Positions 1 through 6,620 of a stretch of 11,733 bases of DNA are shown here, piece after piece (the first letter of the stretch is position 1; the number at the start of each line of letters is the position of its first letter). The notes under the pieces were generated by a model, which ran no database searches, was not told the DNA's origin, and saw nothing but the letters and a program-made list of their open reading frames with translations. Source of the stretch: an uncultured Collinsella sp. (GTDB taxonomy: Bacteria > Actinomycetota > Coriobacteriia > Coriobacteriales > Coriobacteriaceae); the NCBI GenBank assembly GCA_958369225.1, contig CATXID010000014.1:1-11733 (forward strand), in the 5' to 3' direction. The position numbers and the translations under genes are program-made.

Positions 1-31
1 TGCAGCGGAGCGGCGACAGGAATTCCTGCGG

Positions 32-60
32 TTATGCCGGAGGTCCTCAGCCATTATTCA
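32..60 (+). promoter_or_regulatory. Weak candidate promoter for the abi upstream RNA
   Basis: A TATTCA box at 55-60 lies 17 bases after a poor TTATGC box at 32-37. It would start transcription at about 67, just before the hairpin at 70-106. The boxes are weak, and the call rests mainly on the same geometry (17-base spacer, start at the foot of the RNA) seen at the two DUF3800 units. Confidence 0.3.
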
Positions 61-66
61 AAATTA

Positions 67-118
67 GTTAGCCCCGGTACGACCGCTGATTCAAGTCGCC
101 GGGGCTCAATTGTTTTCT
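67..118 (+). ncRNA. Structured RNA hairpin upstream of the Abi_2 gene (abiF-RNA-like candidate)
   Basis: Bases 70-77 (AGCCCCGG) pair perfectly with 99-106 (CCGGGGCT). Inside, after a two-base TA bulge, 80-83 (CGAC) pairs with 95-98 (GTCG), leaving an 11-base loop that contains CTGATTCA. A T-rich stretch follows at 107-116, so the element could act as a weak terminator. The ribosome binding site (120-127) and the ATG at 134 follow at once. A structured RNA in front of an abi gene matches the reported abiF RNA motif and type III toxin-antitoxin order. Whether it is a member of that motif is not established; it could be only an attenuator. Confidence 0.5.
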
Positions 119-133
119 GAGGAAAGGTCTCCC

Positions 134-863
134 ATGCCGAACGCTCCGAAGATAGACCGGGCGCACGTCATATCGTGGCTTTCCGAACCGCGATATAGCA
201 AATACCTAGAAGTAACGCGAGGGCGATGACGTCGTCGCCCTCGACCTCTACCTCTGGAACATCGGCCATGCGCAGGCCGTCTTGAAAGACGTTTCGTTCT
301 TCGAGGTCGCCCTCAGGAACGCGTACGACAGGGCGATATCCTCCGCTTGGAGCGGATCCGACCACTGGCTGCTCGACGACGCCTCTCCCGTAAGGCGCCC
401 GATCCTCAGGACGAATAAGCGCGGACAGGTCAACGACGCCAACCGACTGAACAGGAACTCGATTGACCACCTGAGAAACGGCCTTCGCGAGAACGCGGCC
501 GCGGACGACATCGTCTCGAACCTAACGCTGGGCTTCTGGGCCCACATGACGGATCGCAGCCATGAACGCGACTTGTGGATTCCGATCATCCATAAGGCAT
601 GGCCAAAGGGAGCAGACCGAAACGACGTCAATGAACGGATAGCGGGAATCAACAAGATCCGCAATCGCGCCGCTCACCACGAGCACCTCTTCGCGCATGC
701 GGGATGCGAATGCGGGACTTTGCGATCGTGCCGAGACGCCGCTTTGCTGTTCGCTCAGCTTGAGTCAATTGCGCACAGCTATGTTTACAAAGGGAGCATC
801 AATAGATGCTCGGTCGACACCTACCTGGAGGAGCACCCAGCCCCTTGCGACGTTGCGGTTTGA
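134..863 (+). pseudogene. Abi_2 (AbiD/AbiF-type) HEPN abortive-infection protein, frameshifted
   Basis: ATG at 134 follows AGGAAAGG (120-127) with six-base spacing. The first 31 codons (starting MPNAPKIDRAHVISWL) end at a TGA at 227, while the rest of the protein continues in another frame to the TGA at 861-863. Removing one G from the GGG at 221-223 joins them into about 242 residues with the expected order: the WLSEPRYSKYL start, a DLYLWN segment, FFEVALRNAYDRAI, and a C-terminal RNRAAH (codons 660-677). The last is an R-x4-H HEPN ribonuclease motif. Abi_2 proteins are phage-defence toxins thought to cleave RNA and stop growth. The upstream hairpin suggests an RNA partner. The frameshift could be a real mutation, a sequencing error in a G run or, less likely, programmed. 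TTG at 282 is an alternative start, but it would drop conserved N-terminal sequence. Confidence 0.75.
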
Positions 864-969
864 GGAAACCACGCGCGCAAGACCTCGTCAGAATCACCCC
901 TTTTCAAGCCACTCGCCACGAATCCCGGTGGAAACCTGAGAGTGATTGAAGGAGCGACCTGAGGTTACG

Positions 970-1043
970 CGAATCAATCGAGTCATTCCCGAAATCGCGA
1001 ATCAAGGGCCTGATTCGCCCAAACTGCGCACGAATCAGCCCTT
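970..1043. repeat. CGAATCA heptamer cluster with long imperfect hairpin
   Basis: CGAATCA occurs at 970-976, 998-1004 and 1031-1037, and inverted at 1011-1017, giving four copies in 68 bases. The last two form a stem: 1004-1008 plus 1010-1017 pair with 1031-1038 plus 1039-1043 (13 pairs, one bulged C at 1009), around a 13-base loop. No T tract follows on either strand, so it is not a standard terminator. It could be a cluster of protein-binding sites, an end of a mobile element, or another small RNA. The rest of 864-1356 shows no supportable gene. Confidence 0.5.
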
Positions 1044-1356
1044 AGGCGGTACGACGCGACACGGATTGGTGGAACCCGTACTGGATTAGTCACTGAGCGG
1101 GAATAGCGGGAACTGGCTTCTGAACTCCGCCAGGGCGCGTCGCATGAAGCGCGCTAAGACCATGCTCGTCGGGTGTTGCTCCGTTGCACAGGTACGACAC
1201 GCCTAGGCTGGACGCGCTGCTCAACGTTTTCTCAAGCAATCAAACAGTCTACCGGACGTCTCTCCCATTGAATGGCGCAATTCAAATCCGCAATAGCAAA
1301 GGATGCTAGGCCGTGCAATCATGCAGGCCCGCGCCATGCCTCGCGGTATCGCCATT
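1044..1356. other. Non-coding gap downstream of the sensor kinase
   Basis: I see no supportable gene. A short minus-strand reading frame ending at 1086 has a protein-like tail rich in Phe, Arg and Leu, but it covers only about 37 codons from the preceding stop and has no ribosome binding site. It may be a remnant of a lost gene. No T-tailed hairpin is evident after the kinase stop at 1357. Confidence 0.3.
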
Positions 1357-2508
1357 TTAGCGATCTGATTGCGTCGTAGTCCGTTTTGGAAGGGTCACGA
1401 GCATTACGGTTCCGTTCTCGGAACTTGATTCGACTTCCGCGGTGCCGCCATGGAGCGTCGCAATCTCCCAAACAAGCGCTAGCCCGAGCCCTGCGCCGCC
1501 GTATGCCCTGCTGCGGGATTTATCCAGGCGAAAGAACGGCTGGAAGATGCTCTCACGGTACTGCTTGGGTACTCCCGGGCCTTGGTCCTCGACTCGCAGG
1601 AACACGTGGCTGTCGTTGTCGCAGATGGAGACGTTGACAGTCGAGCCGGAGCGGCTGTAACGGATGGCGTTCTCGACCAGGTTAAACACCAGCCGATAGA
1701 GGAGCGTGTCGCTCCCGATTACTAAAGCGTCTCCAGCACAATTGAGGGCCATGCCCTTATTTTCGGCAAGTGGCGCAAGGTCGGTGAGGACCTCTTCGGA
1801 CAAGGGGCCAAGTTCAACATCGTCCTCGCAAGGAACGCTGCGGAGCTCACTCATCTCGAGCAATACCTTGCTCATTCGAGACATGCGCTCGGTTTGTTCT
1901 TGTAGCAAGCCGAGCAGCTCGGCTGTTTCGGGTCGCAAACCGGAGTGCTCGGAGATGAAAAGTTCAATCTGTGCTTGCATAAGGGCGAGCGGGGTGCGCA
2001 GCTCGTGTGCGGCGTTGCCGGTAAACTGACGCTGTGCAGAGAACCCTTCGCCAAGACGGGCGATCATGTTGTTGAAAGAGGCGCTGCATCGTTGTAGCTC
2101 GGTGGGCACATCTTCACTGAGTCTGATTTCGCTTAGGTTGTCAGGCTGCACACGCTCAACCTGGGCGGCAAAAGCCCGTAGCGGTTTGAGCGCACGGCCG
2201 CTCACAAAGTATGCCAGCACGCCGCCAAGGAGTGTGACTCCAGCCGTGATGCGCCAGGTTGTCGTGCCAAAAGACTCCTGTGCGTCGTTTACGACGATCG
2301 TGACTTTGTCATCGGGGGTCGCTTTCGTTGGGTCGAACGCCTGGGGCGAATCTTCGCCGGTTGCGTTAAAGGCCGAGATGTTACTGCCGATGGCATCCAT
2401 GTAGCGCATGCCCGTATAGCCGACCAGGCAGTTTGTCAGCACGCATGCCGCACACGTGAGCAGTGCCGTCATAATCGTTATGCGCCATTGCAGCGAAAGC
2501 CTTTTCAT
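1357..2508 (-). CDS. Two-component sensor histidine kinase (EnvZ/OmpR-partner class)
   Basis: This 383-residue membrane kinase senses a signal and phosphorylates the adjacent regulator. In order: a transmembrane helix at about residues 10-30, a short outside loop (about 35-82), a second helix at about 85-103, and a HAMP linker (about 104-155). Next comes the dimerisation/H box NAAHELRTPLA with the phosphorylated His at 168. The catalytic ATPase follows: N box NLVENAIRY (276-284), G1 box DQGPG (308-312), F box FQPFFRL and G2 box GGAGLGLAL (337-345). All catalytic motifs are present, so it should be active. Its ATG overlaps the stop of the response regulator gene in an ATGA, implying coupled translation. 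The input signal cannot be read from the short sensor loop; a redox or envelope stress signal would fit the divergent operon, but that is inference. Confidence 0.95.
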   Translation of the reverse strand: MKRLSLQWRITIMTALLTCAACVLTNCLVGYTGMRYMDAIGSNISAFNATGEDSPQAFDPTKATPDDKVTIVVNDAQESFGTTTWRITAGVTLLGGVLAYFVSGRALKPLRAFAAQVERVQPDNLSEIRLSEDVPTELQRCSASFNNMIARLGEGFSAQRQFTGNAAHELRTPLALMQAQIELFISEHSGLRPETAELLGLLQEQTERMSRMSKVLLEMSELRSVPCEDDVELGPLSEEVLTDLAPLAENKGMALNCAGDALVIGSDTLLYRLVFNLVENAIRYSRSGSTVNVSICDNDSHVFLRVEDQGPGVPKQYRESIFQPFFRLDKSRSRAYGGAGLGLALVWEIATLHGGTAEVESSSENGTVMLVTLPKRTTTQSDR

Positions 2509-3179
2509 TCGTTATCCTCCATAACGTAGCCCTCTCCAATCCGATTGCGAATCGGGTCGTATCCCAAAGCGCTGCGTAACTTTTTGCGGAGCGACGAGAT
2601 GTGAACGCGGGTTGCATTGCTAAAGCTGTTCACGCTGCTATCCCAAACGTGCTCGATAAGCTCCTCTTGGCTTACCGGTCGCCCCTGATTAAGCATCAGG
2701 TATTCCAAGATTCCCGTTTCCTTGCGTGTAAGAGATAGAGCCTCACTGTCCACGGAAGCGATGCGCGCCTTGGTGTCAAAGCGGAGCTTTCCGCAGGTTA
2801 ATACTATGTCGCTTTGTGCGAAGCGCCTGAGGGTAAGGCTGCGGATCCTTGCCGCAAGTTCGTCCAGATGAAACGGCTTGGTGAGGTAATCGTTGGCGCC
2901 GGCATCGAGTCCGTCGACCTTATCGGATACTTCGCCGCGCGCGGACAGAATCAGCACCTTGGTCTCGCGGTCGGTTTTCCTAAGTTCCCTGAGCACGGTC
3001 ATGCCATCGATACGGGGAAGGTTGAGGTCGAGTACCACGAGGTCAAAGACTTCGACGCCCAGCAGGTCGAGCGCCTCCTGTCCATCGTGACAGCAGTCGA
3101 CGCTGTACGCCAAGTTTCGCAAACTGCGCGCGATTGCATCGCACAGTGCTCGCTCGTCTTCGACGATCAAAATACGCAT
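2505..3179 (-). CDS. OmpR/PhoB-family response regulator
   Basis: This 224-residue transcription factor has an N-terminal receiver domain with acidic pocket E7-D8, phosphoacceptor D51 (in VVLDLNLP) and conserved K101 (in LTKPF). A C-terminal winged-helix DNA-binding domain (about 125-222) has the typical LTRKETGILEYL, RVHISSLRKKL and RIGEGYV segments. I chose the ATG at 3179 because AAGGAG precedes it with six-base spacing and the protein then begins MRILIVEDE, as normal for the family; an upstream start at 3197 would add six odd residues. It is the first gene of a two-gene operon with the kinase and is divergent from the redox operon starting at 3270, which makes that operon a likely target. 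Confidence 0.96.
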   Translation of the reverse strand: MRILIVEDERALCDAIARSLRNLAYSVDCCHDGQEALDLLGVEVFDLVVLDLNLPRIDGMTVLRELRKTDRETKVLILSARGEVSDKVDGLDAGANDYLTKPFHLDELAARIRSLTLRRFAQSDIVLTCGKLRFDTKARIASVDSEALSLTRKETGILEYLMLNQGRPVSQEELIEHVWDSSVNSFSNATRVHISSLRKKLRSALGYDPIRNRIGEGYVMEDNE

Positions 3180-3256
3180 AACAGTCTCCTTGCACATTCC
3201 AAATCGCGCTTAACACGGATTTTATAGCCGATATGGTCCAATGGTCGCGTAACGAA
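3180..3256. promoter_or_regulatory. Divergent promoter region between regulator and redox operon
   Basis: This 77-base AT-richer gap must carry the promoters for both directions. On the plus strand TTAACA (3210-3215) and TATGGT lie about 16 bases apart. On the minus strand a TATAAAAT-like box is visible at about 3219-3226 but lacks a good -35 box. Weak promoters needing an activator would fit control by the adjacent response regulator. No clear direct repeat for an OmpR-type dimer was found by eye. Confidence 0.35.
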
Positions 3257-3269
3257 AGGAGTGGTCAGG

Positions 3270-3416
3270 TTGTTCAAAGCGGTAAAACCCGTGGTACAGG
3301 TCGTTTTGTTGATCGTCGGAATTGCCATGGTGTGCTTTGGCGTTATGCGTGGCGAGGCGGATGCCGTGCTGGCCAAGGCGATTAGGCTGTGCTTGGAGTG
3401 TATCGGAATTGGATAA
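3270..3416 (+). CDS. CD1871A-family small CxxC membrane protein
   Basis: A 48-residue protein starting at TTG (3270), eight bases after AGGAG (3257-3261). It has one hydrophobic helix (VVQVVLLIVGIAMVCFGVM, about residues 8-26) followed by a short tail with RGEADAVLAKAI and CLEC, ending ECIGIG. The helix-then-CLECIGIG layout is the signature of the small family annotated as CD1871A CxxC motif-containing proteins, which commonly precede NapH-like ferredoxin membrane proteins and thioredoxin-like lipoproteins. Its stop lies inside the start region of the next gene (overlap 3409-3416), so translation is probably coupled. The role is unknown; two cysteines at the membrane face could take part in thiol transfer or metal binding. 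Confidence 0.8.
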   Translation: MFKAVKPVVQVVLLIVGIAMVCFGVMRGEADAVLAKAIRLCLECIGIG

Positions 3417-4311
3417 AAGAAAAAACACTGTGTCGCATGTTTTGGCCCGATTTCGCGGATTCATTCAGGCAGCGGCAACGCTTATTACCAACATTCACCT
3501 GCCAAACTTTGCCAAAGGCGGCATCTATCAGGGCGCGGGAAAAACAGTCTGCGTACCCGGGCTTAACTGCTATTCGTGTCCTGCGGCAACGGGTGCGTGC
3601 CCCATCGGGTCGTTCCAATCGGTGGTAGGTTCATCCAAGTTCAACTTCTCCTACTACGTTACCGGTACGCTCATTTTGCTCGGCGTGCTGCTGGGACGCT
3701 TTGTATGCGGCTTTCTGTGTCCGTTTGGCTGGCTGCAGGAGCTGCTTCATAAGATTCCCGGCAAAAAGCTTTCGACGAAAAGGCTCAAGGCGCTTACGTA
3801 TATAAAATACGTTGTGCTGCTGTTTGCTGTGGTATTGCTGCCTGTGCTGGTGGTCAACGATCTGGGGATGGGAGATCCGTTCTTTTGCAAATACGTCTGC
3901 CCGCAGGGCGCGCTCGAGGGTGCCATTCCGCTGGCGGCTGCCAATGCTGGAATTCGATCTGCGCTGGGGCAGCTCTTCACCTGGAAGCTTTTCGTTCTCA
4001 TTGCCGTGGTGGTGCTGAGTGTTTTGTTCTATCGCCCCTTTTGCAAATGGATTTGCCCGCTCGGCGCATTTTATGCGCTCATGAATAAGGTATCCCTACT
4101 GGGGATTCGGGTCGATGCATGCAAATGTGTCTCGTGCGGCAAGTGCTCAAAGGTTTGTCAGATGGACGTTGATGTGGTCCGCGCGCCCAATCATGCCGAA
4201 TGCATCCGGTGCGGAAAGTGCATCGGGGCCTGTCCTGTCGATGCCATCAGCTATCGCTATGGCCTGGATGTGTCGGCGGAAAAGCTTCCCTTGACCGCCG
4301 ATAAAAAGTAA
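3409..4311 (+). CDS. NapH/CcoG-like membrane 4Fe-4S binding protein
   Basis: A 300-residue polytopic protein. It has an N-terminal Cys cluster C48-x5-C54-x2-C57-x6-C64, membrane helices at about 84-105, 130-150 and 192-210, and two Cx3CP motifs (C100/C104 and C212/C216). At the C-terminus lie two ferredoxin 4Fe-4S motifs: C240-x2-C243-x2-C246-x3-C250 and C265-x2-C268-x2-C271-x3-CP. This is the layout of NapH/MauN-type quinol or ferredoxin-linked electron carriers. Start chosen: TTG at 3409, with GGAG ten bases upstream; GTG at 3430 is possible but has no binding site. It sits between the CxxC peptide and a thioredoxin-like lipoprotein, so it probably passes electrons across the membrane to that thiol protein, replacing a CcdA/DsbD-type conduit. 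That role is inference from context. Confidence 0.9.
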   Translation: MDKRKNTVSHVLARFRGFIQAAATLITNIHLPNFAKGGIYQGAGKTVCVPGLNCYSCPAATGACPIGSFQSVVGSSKFNFSYYVTGTLILLGVLLGRFVCGFLCPFGWLQELLHKIPGKKLSTKRLKALTYIKYVVLLFAVVLLPVLVVNDLGMGDPFFCKYVCPQGALEGAIPLAAANAGIRSALGQLFTWKLFVLIAVVVLSVLFYRPFCKWICPLGAFYALMNKVSLLGIRVDACKCVSCGKCSKVCQMDVDVVRAPNHAECIRCGKCIGACPVDAISYRYGLDVSAEKLPLTADKK

Positions 4312-4340
4312 ACAAGCTTCGACAAAACGGAGGAATGATC

Positions 4341-5312
4341 ATGAAGCTTTCTAAGATTGCGGCCCTGTTTATGGTGCCGGTATTGGCCTTGTGCCTTGTG
4401 GCATGTTCGGCGCCCGGTGGCAATGCGAGCGAATCTGCGAGCTCCGATCCTATGATCGCAGAACTCACTGCGCAGAAGCCGGCCAATGCCGACGAGGCCG
4501 CCGAGCTGTATGCGAAGCTCATGCAGAAGGAGAACGAGATCTTTTCGAGTGATAACGCGCTGTGGGAAAAGGTATTCAATGCGGCAAATAAAGACTCGAC
4601 AATGATTGAGGACGGCAGCAATTACGGCGATTTTCTGCTCAAGACCATCGACGGTGCCAAGGATGAGTTCACGGCGGATGAGCTTAAGACACTCAAGGCC
4701 GGTGCACAGCAGATCAAGGAGATCGAGGACAAGCTCGAGAGCTTGGAGAAGGAGTTCCCCGGCTGTGGAAGCACGCCGAGCGCAGGCGAGAGCGTCGACG
4801 CTTCGGCCGCTGGCATGACGGCCGGTGCCAATGCTTCGAGCGAGGCGACGAAGTTCCCCAGCTTTACGGGCAAGGACCTGGATGGCAACGACGTGAACAG
4901 CGACGAGCTGTTCTCTAAGAACAAGGTCACCGTCATGAACTTCTGGTTCACTACTTGCAAGCCGTGCGTGGGCGAGCTGGGCGACCTTGAGGACCTGAAT
5001 AAGGAGCTTGCCAAGAAGGGCGGACAGGTCGTGGGCGTCAATTCCTTTACGCTCGATGGCAACAAGGGCGAGATTGCAGATGCCAAGGACGTGCTGAGCA
5101 AGAAGGGCGTGACATATAAGAACATCTGGTTCAAGTCGGATAGCGAGGCCGGTAAGTTCACGTCAAATTTGTTCTCGTTCCCGACAACGTATGTCATCGA
5201 TCAGAATGGCAACATCGTAGGGGATCCAATCGTGGGATCCATCAGCTCCGCCGAGCAGCGCGCAGCACTCGACAAGCTTATCGACCAGGCGATTGCGAAT
5301 AGCGAGCAGTAA
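4341..5312 (+). CDS. TlpA/ResA-like thioredoxin-fold lipoprotein
   Basis: A 323-residue exported lipoprotein. The start is ATG 4341, seven bases after GGAGG (4329-4333); the earlier in-frame ATG at 4335 is too close. The signal peptide ends in a lipobox LVAC, with C22 as the lipid-bearing cysteine. Residues 23-165 are low-complexity and helical/charged (Ala, Glu, Lys rich). A thioredoxin-like domain follows at about 172-318, with active site C206-K-P-C209 after MNFWFTT, and the cis-proline at P281 in SFPTTYVID. The family reduces disulfides outside the membrane, as in cytochrome c maturation or repair of secreted proteins. It follows the 4Fe-4S gene by 29 bases and is surely in its operon. 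The long N-terminal spacer is unusual for plain ResA and may mediate docking. Confidence 0.93.
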   Translation: MKLSKIAALFMVPVLALCLVACSAPGGNASESASSDPMIAELTAQKPANADEAAELYAKLMQKENEIFSSDNALWEKVFNAANKDSTMIEDGSNYGDFLLKTIDGAKDEFTADELKTLKAGAQQIKEIEDKLESLEKEFPGCGSTPSAGESVDASAAGMTAGANASSEATKFPSFTGKDLDGNDVNSDELFSKNKVTVMNFWFTTCKPCVGELGDLEDLNKELAKKGGQVVGVNSFTLDGNKGEIADAKDVLSKKGVTYKNIWFKSDSEAGKFTSNLFSFPTTYVIDQNGNIVGDPIVGSISSAEQRAALDKLIDQAIANSEQ

Positions 5313-5322
5313 AATGCGGCAA

Positions 5323-5350
5323 GTGAACAGCGGGTCCCTGTCCGGTTCAC
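5323..5350 (+). terminator. Possible terminator dyad after the lipoprotein gene
   Basis: GTGAAC (5323-5328) pairs with GTTCAC (5345-5350) around a GC-rich inner segment, 10 bases after the tlpA-like stop. There is no T tract on the plus strand, so intrinsic termination is doubtful; it may only be a transcript-end structure. Confidence 0.3.
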
Positions 5351-5424
5351 CGGGGTTGCCGAGAATTTCGTAGTCTAGCTCTCCGCTCCGTTCGTGCTTG
5401 CTGTCAGCGAACCAATGGCAGCGG

Positions 5425-5727
5425 TACATCTATACTGGCCGCCTGTTCTAGAACGCCGTGTATCTCCAGCTGCTCTACGAAGGGTGGAGCATGCATGTGG
5501 GCAAGCTCTATGGCAAGGAGGTCGACTTCGTCGCGACGAAGGACGGGCGCGTGCTCTACGTGCAGGTGACTGACGAGATGTTCGCAAGCGAGACCAGGGG
5601 GCGAGAGATCGCCCCTCTGAAGTCGATACGAGACTACCGCGAGAAGATCGTGGTCGTGAGGCAGGGTTCCTACGACACGGACATCGACGGCATCCGCACC
5701 GTGAGCGCGAGGGACTTTTTCCTCTAG
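5425..5727 (+). pseudogene. C-terminal remnant of an AAA ATPase with DUF4143 domain
   Basis: The frame reads YIYTGRLF, a TAG stop (5449-5451), then NAVYLQLLYEGW, HVGKLYGKEVDFVAT, LYVQVTDEMF, RDYREKIVVV, and ends ISARDFFL-like at 5727. This is the C-terminal part of the archaeo-eukaryotic-like AAA_14/DUF4143 ATPases, where the TAG stands at the usual Glu of an 'LFENxVYLxLL' segment and where EVDFxA..QV resembles a PD-(D/E)xK nuclease core. The roughly 300 N-terminal residues with the Walker motifs are absent. So it is a dead fragment, probably left by insertion or deletion at the edge of the accessory region; a GTG at 5458 could in principle start an 89-residue protein, but no ribosome binding site supports it. 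Confidence 0.75.
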
Positions 5728-5943
5728 GGTCATGCGATTCATCGCGAGGCAGCTAGGTCAAGTGGGGGACAATGCCCGACATCGTGTGGCGATGGCACGC
5801 GTTTCGTGGCGGCGTCGAAAGCTGGGCGTTACTGGAATGATGGAGCGGCAGAACTGGGACCATCGGGTGGGAATAAAGAATCTCGCCGTCTCGAGGAAAA
5901 CGGGGCAATCAGGGGATGGCTTGCGTGGCCGTTCGAGCGATTC
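5728..5943. other. Gap without recognisable gene
   Basis: Reading frames here are open only by chance and lack ribosome binding sites or familiar motifs. No clear hairpin or repeat was seen. It lies between the dead ATPase fragment and the promoter of the left DUF3800 unit and may be the left border of the inserted cassette. Confidence 0.3.
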
Positions 5944-5972
5944 TTGAAAGACCATCACAGGCGTGATATATA
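5944..5972 (+). promoter_or_regulatory. Strong sigma-70-type promoter of the left DUF3800 RNA
   Basis: TTGAAA (5944-5949), a 17-base spacer and TATATA (5967-5972) give a near-consensus promoter. Transcription would start at about 5977-5980, exactly at the foot of the first hairpin of the RNA element. Confidence 0.75.
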
Positions 5973-5976
5973 GGTT

Positions 5977-6034
5977 TTGGTGGCTGATTCAGCTGCCTCC
6001 AAGTGCCGGGGGCTTATCCCCCGGCTTTTGTTCT
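5977..6034 (+). ncRNA. Two-hairpin RNA upstream of the left DUF3800 gene
   Basis: First stem: TTGG (5977-5980) pairs with CCAA (5999-6002), G5982 with C5997, and an inner hairpin GCTG-ATT-CAGC spans 5983-5993. Second stem: GCCGGGGG (6005-6012) pairs with CCCCCGGC (6018-6025), followed by TTTTGTTCT, a rho-independent-type end. With the promoter at 5944-5972 this makes a self-contained transcript of about 55-60 bases. A homologous element lies on the minus strand at 10381-10436. Candidate RNA motifs upstream of DUF3800 genes have been reported; membership in a given class is not shown here. The RNA may act as an antitoxin-like partner, a regulator, or an attenuator of the gene 17 bases downstream. 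Confidence 0.75.
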
Positions 6035-6050
6035 ATCTAGGGGTATTTTA

Positions 6051-6620
6051 TTGGCGCGAGACCTGAACATATTCGTCGACGAGAGCGGAGACCGTGGCGG
6101 AAAAGCGCGCTACTACTTGCTCGCGCTCGTAATCCATGACCAGGCCGATTCCATATCCGACAAAGTTGCGCGCTACGAGGAGTCCCTCCTCAGGTACGAT
6201 TTGCCGAGCATACCGTTTCATTCCGAGCCACTGCTAAACGGCCATGGACCTTGCCGAGGGATGCCCCTTAAACAGCGGAAGAAGATGCTCTACTCGTTCA
6301 ACGAACTCGCGCGGAGGCTCCCCATAGAGTACACGGGCCTTAACCGCCACCAGTACGACTCGAGCGTCGGCCTGTTTGACACGGCGCTTTCCGCCGAGGA
6401 CTATGCCCGGATGAAGCTGCAGGACTCGCTGCTGAACCCCGACGGAACCACAAGGGATCGCGACAACGCGATGGTGGTCACGAGCGAGATCGTGGACGCT
6501 CGCGGCGGCTCCGAGAGCGACAAGCCGAAGAAGCACGTGAAGATACTCAATCTCGGTGGGAGCCGAGAGGCCGCAGCTTCACCTCAAGAGGCGAAGCCGA
6601 GAGCCGGCGCCCCCCCTTGA
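6051..6620 (+). pseudogene. Chimeric/degraded DUF3800 protein, left copy
   Basis: It starts at TTG 6051, seven bases after AGGGG (6039-6043). Residues 1-95 align without gaps to the intact DUF3800 protein at 9683-10357 (about 61 of 95 identical by my count), including the family's N-terminal FVDESGD (D10, E11) and PFHSEP. At about 6336 the homology stops, and an unrelated segment follows (residues 96-189, with SAEDYARMKLQDSLL and DNAMVVTSEIVDARGG), which I do not recognise. The C-terminal half of DUF3800, including the acidic positions equivalent to D140 and D180 of the intact copy, is missing, so it is probably inactive. The frame ends at a TGA right after a run of seven C (6610-6616); removing one C continues it into the next entry. 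Confidence 0.7.

Noticed and set aside
17..28. Perfect 12-base palindrome CAGGAATTCCTG
   Set aside because: Single short palindrome with no partner copy or adjacent gene signal; it could be a chance EcoRI-containing site or an operator, but nothing supports either.
970..1043. CRISPR-like reading of the repeated CGAATCA words
   Set aside because: Repeats are only seven bases, irregularly spaced, partly inverted, and no cas gene is present.
1086..1197. Short minus-strand frame with a protein-like C-terminus
   Set aside because: About 37 codons from the preceding stop, no ribosome binding site, no known motif; noted only as a possible remnant.
4622..5197. Long antisense frame opposite the lipoprotein gene
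   Set aside because: It is a Ser/Leu-rich mirror of a well-supported gene with strong domain evidence.
5163..5429. Minus-strand frame spanning the end of the lipoprotein gene and the gap
   Set aside because: It overlaps a confident gene, has no binding site, and its only protein-like part is within a GC-rich dyad.
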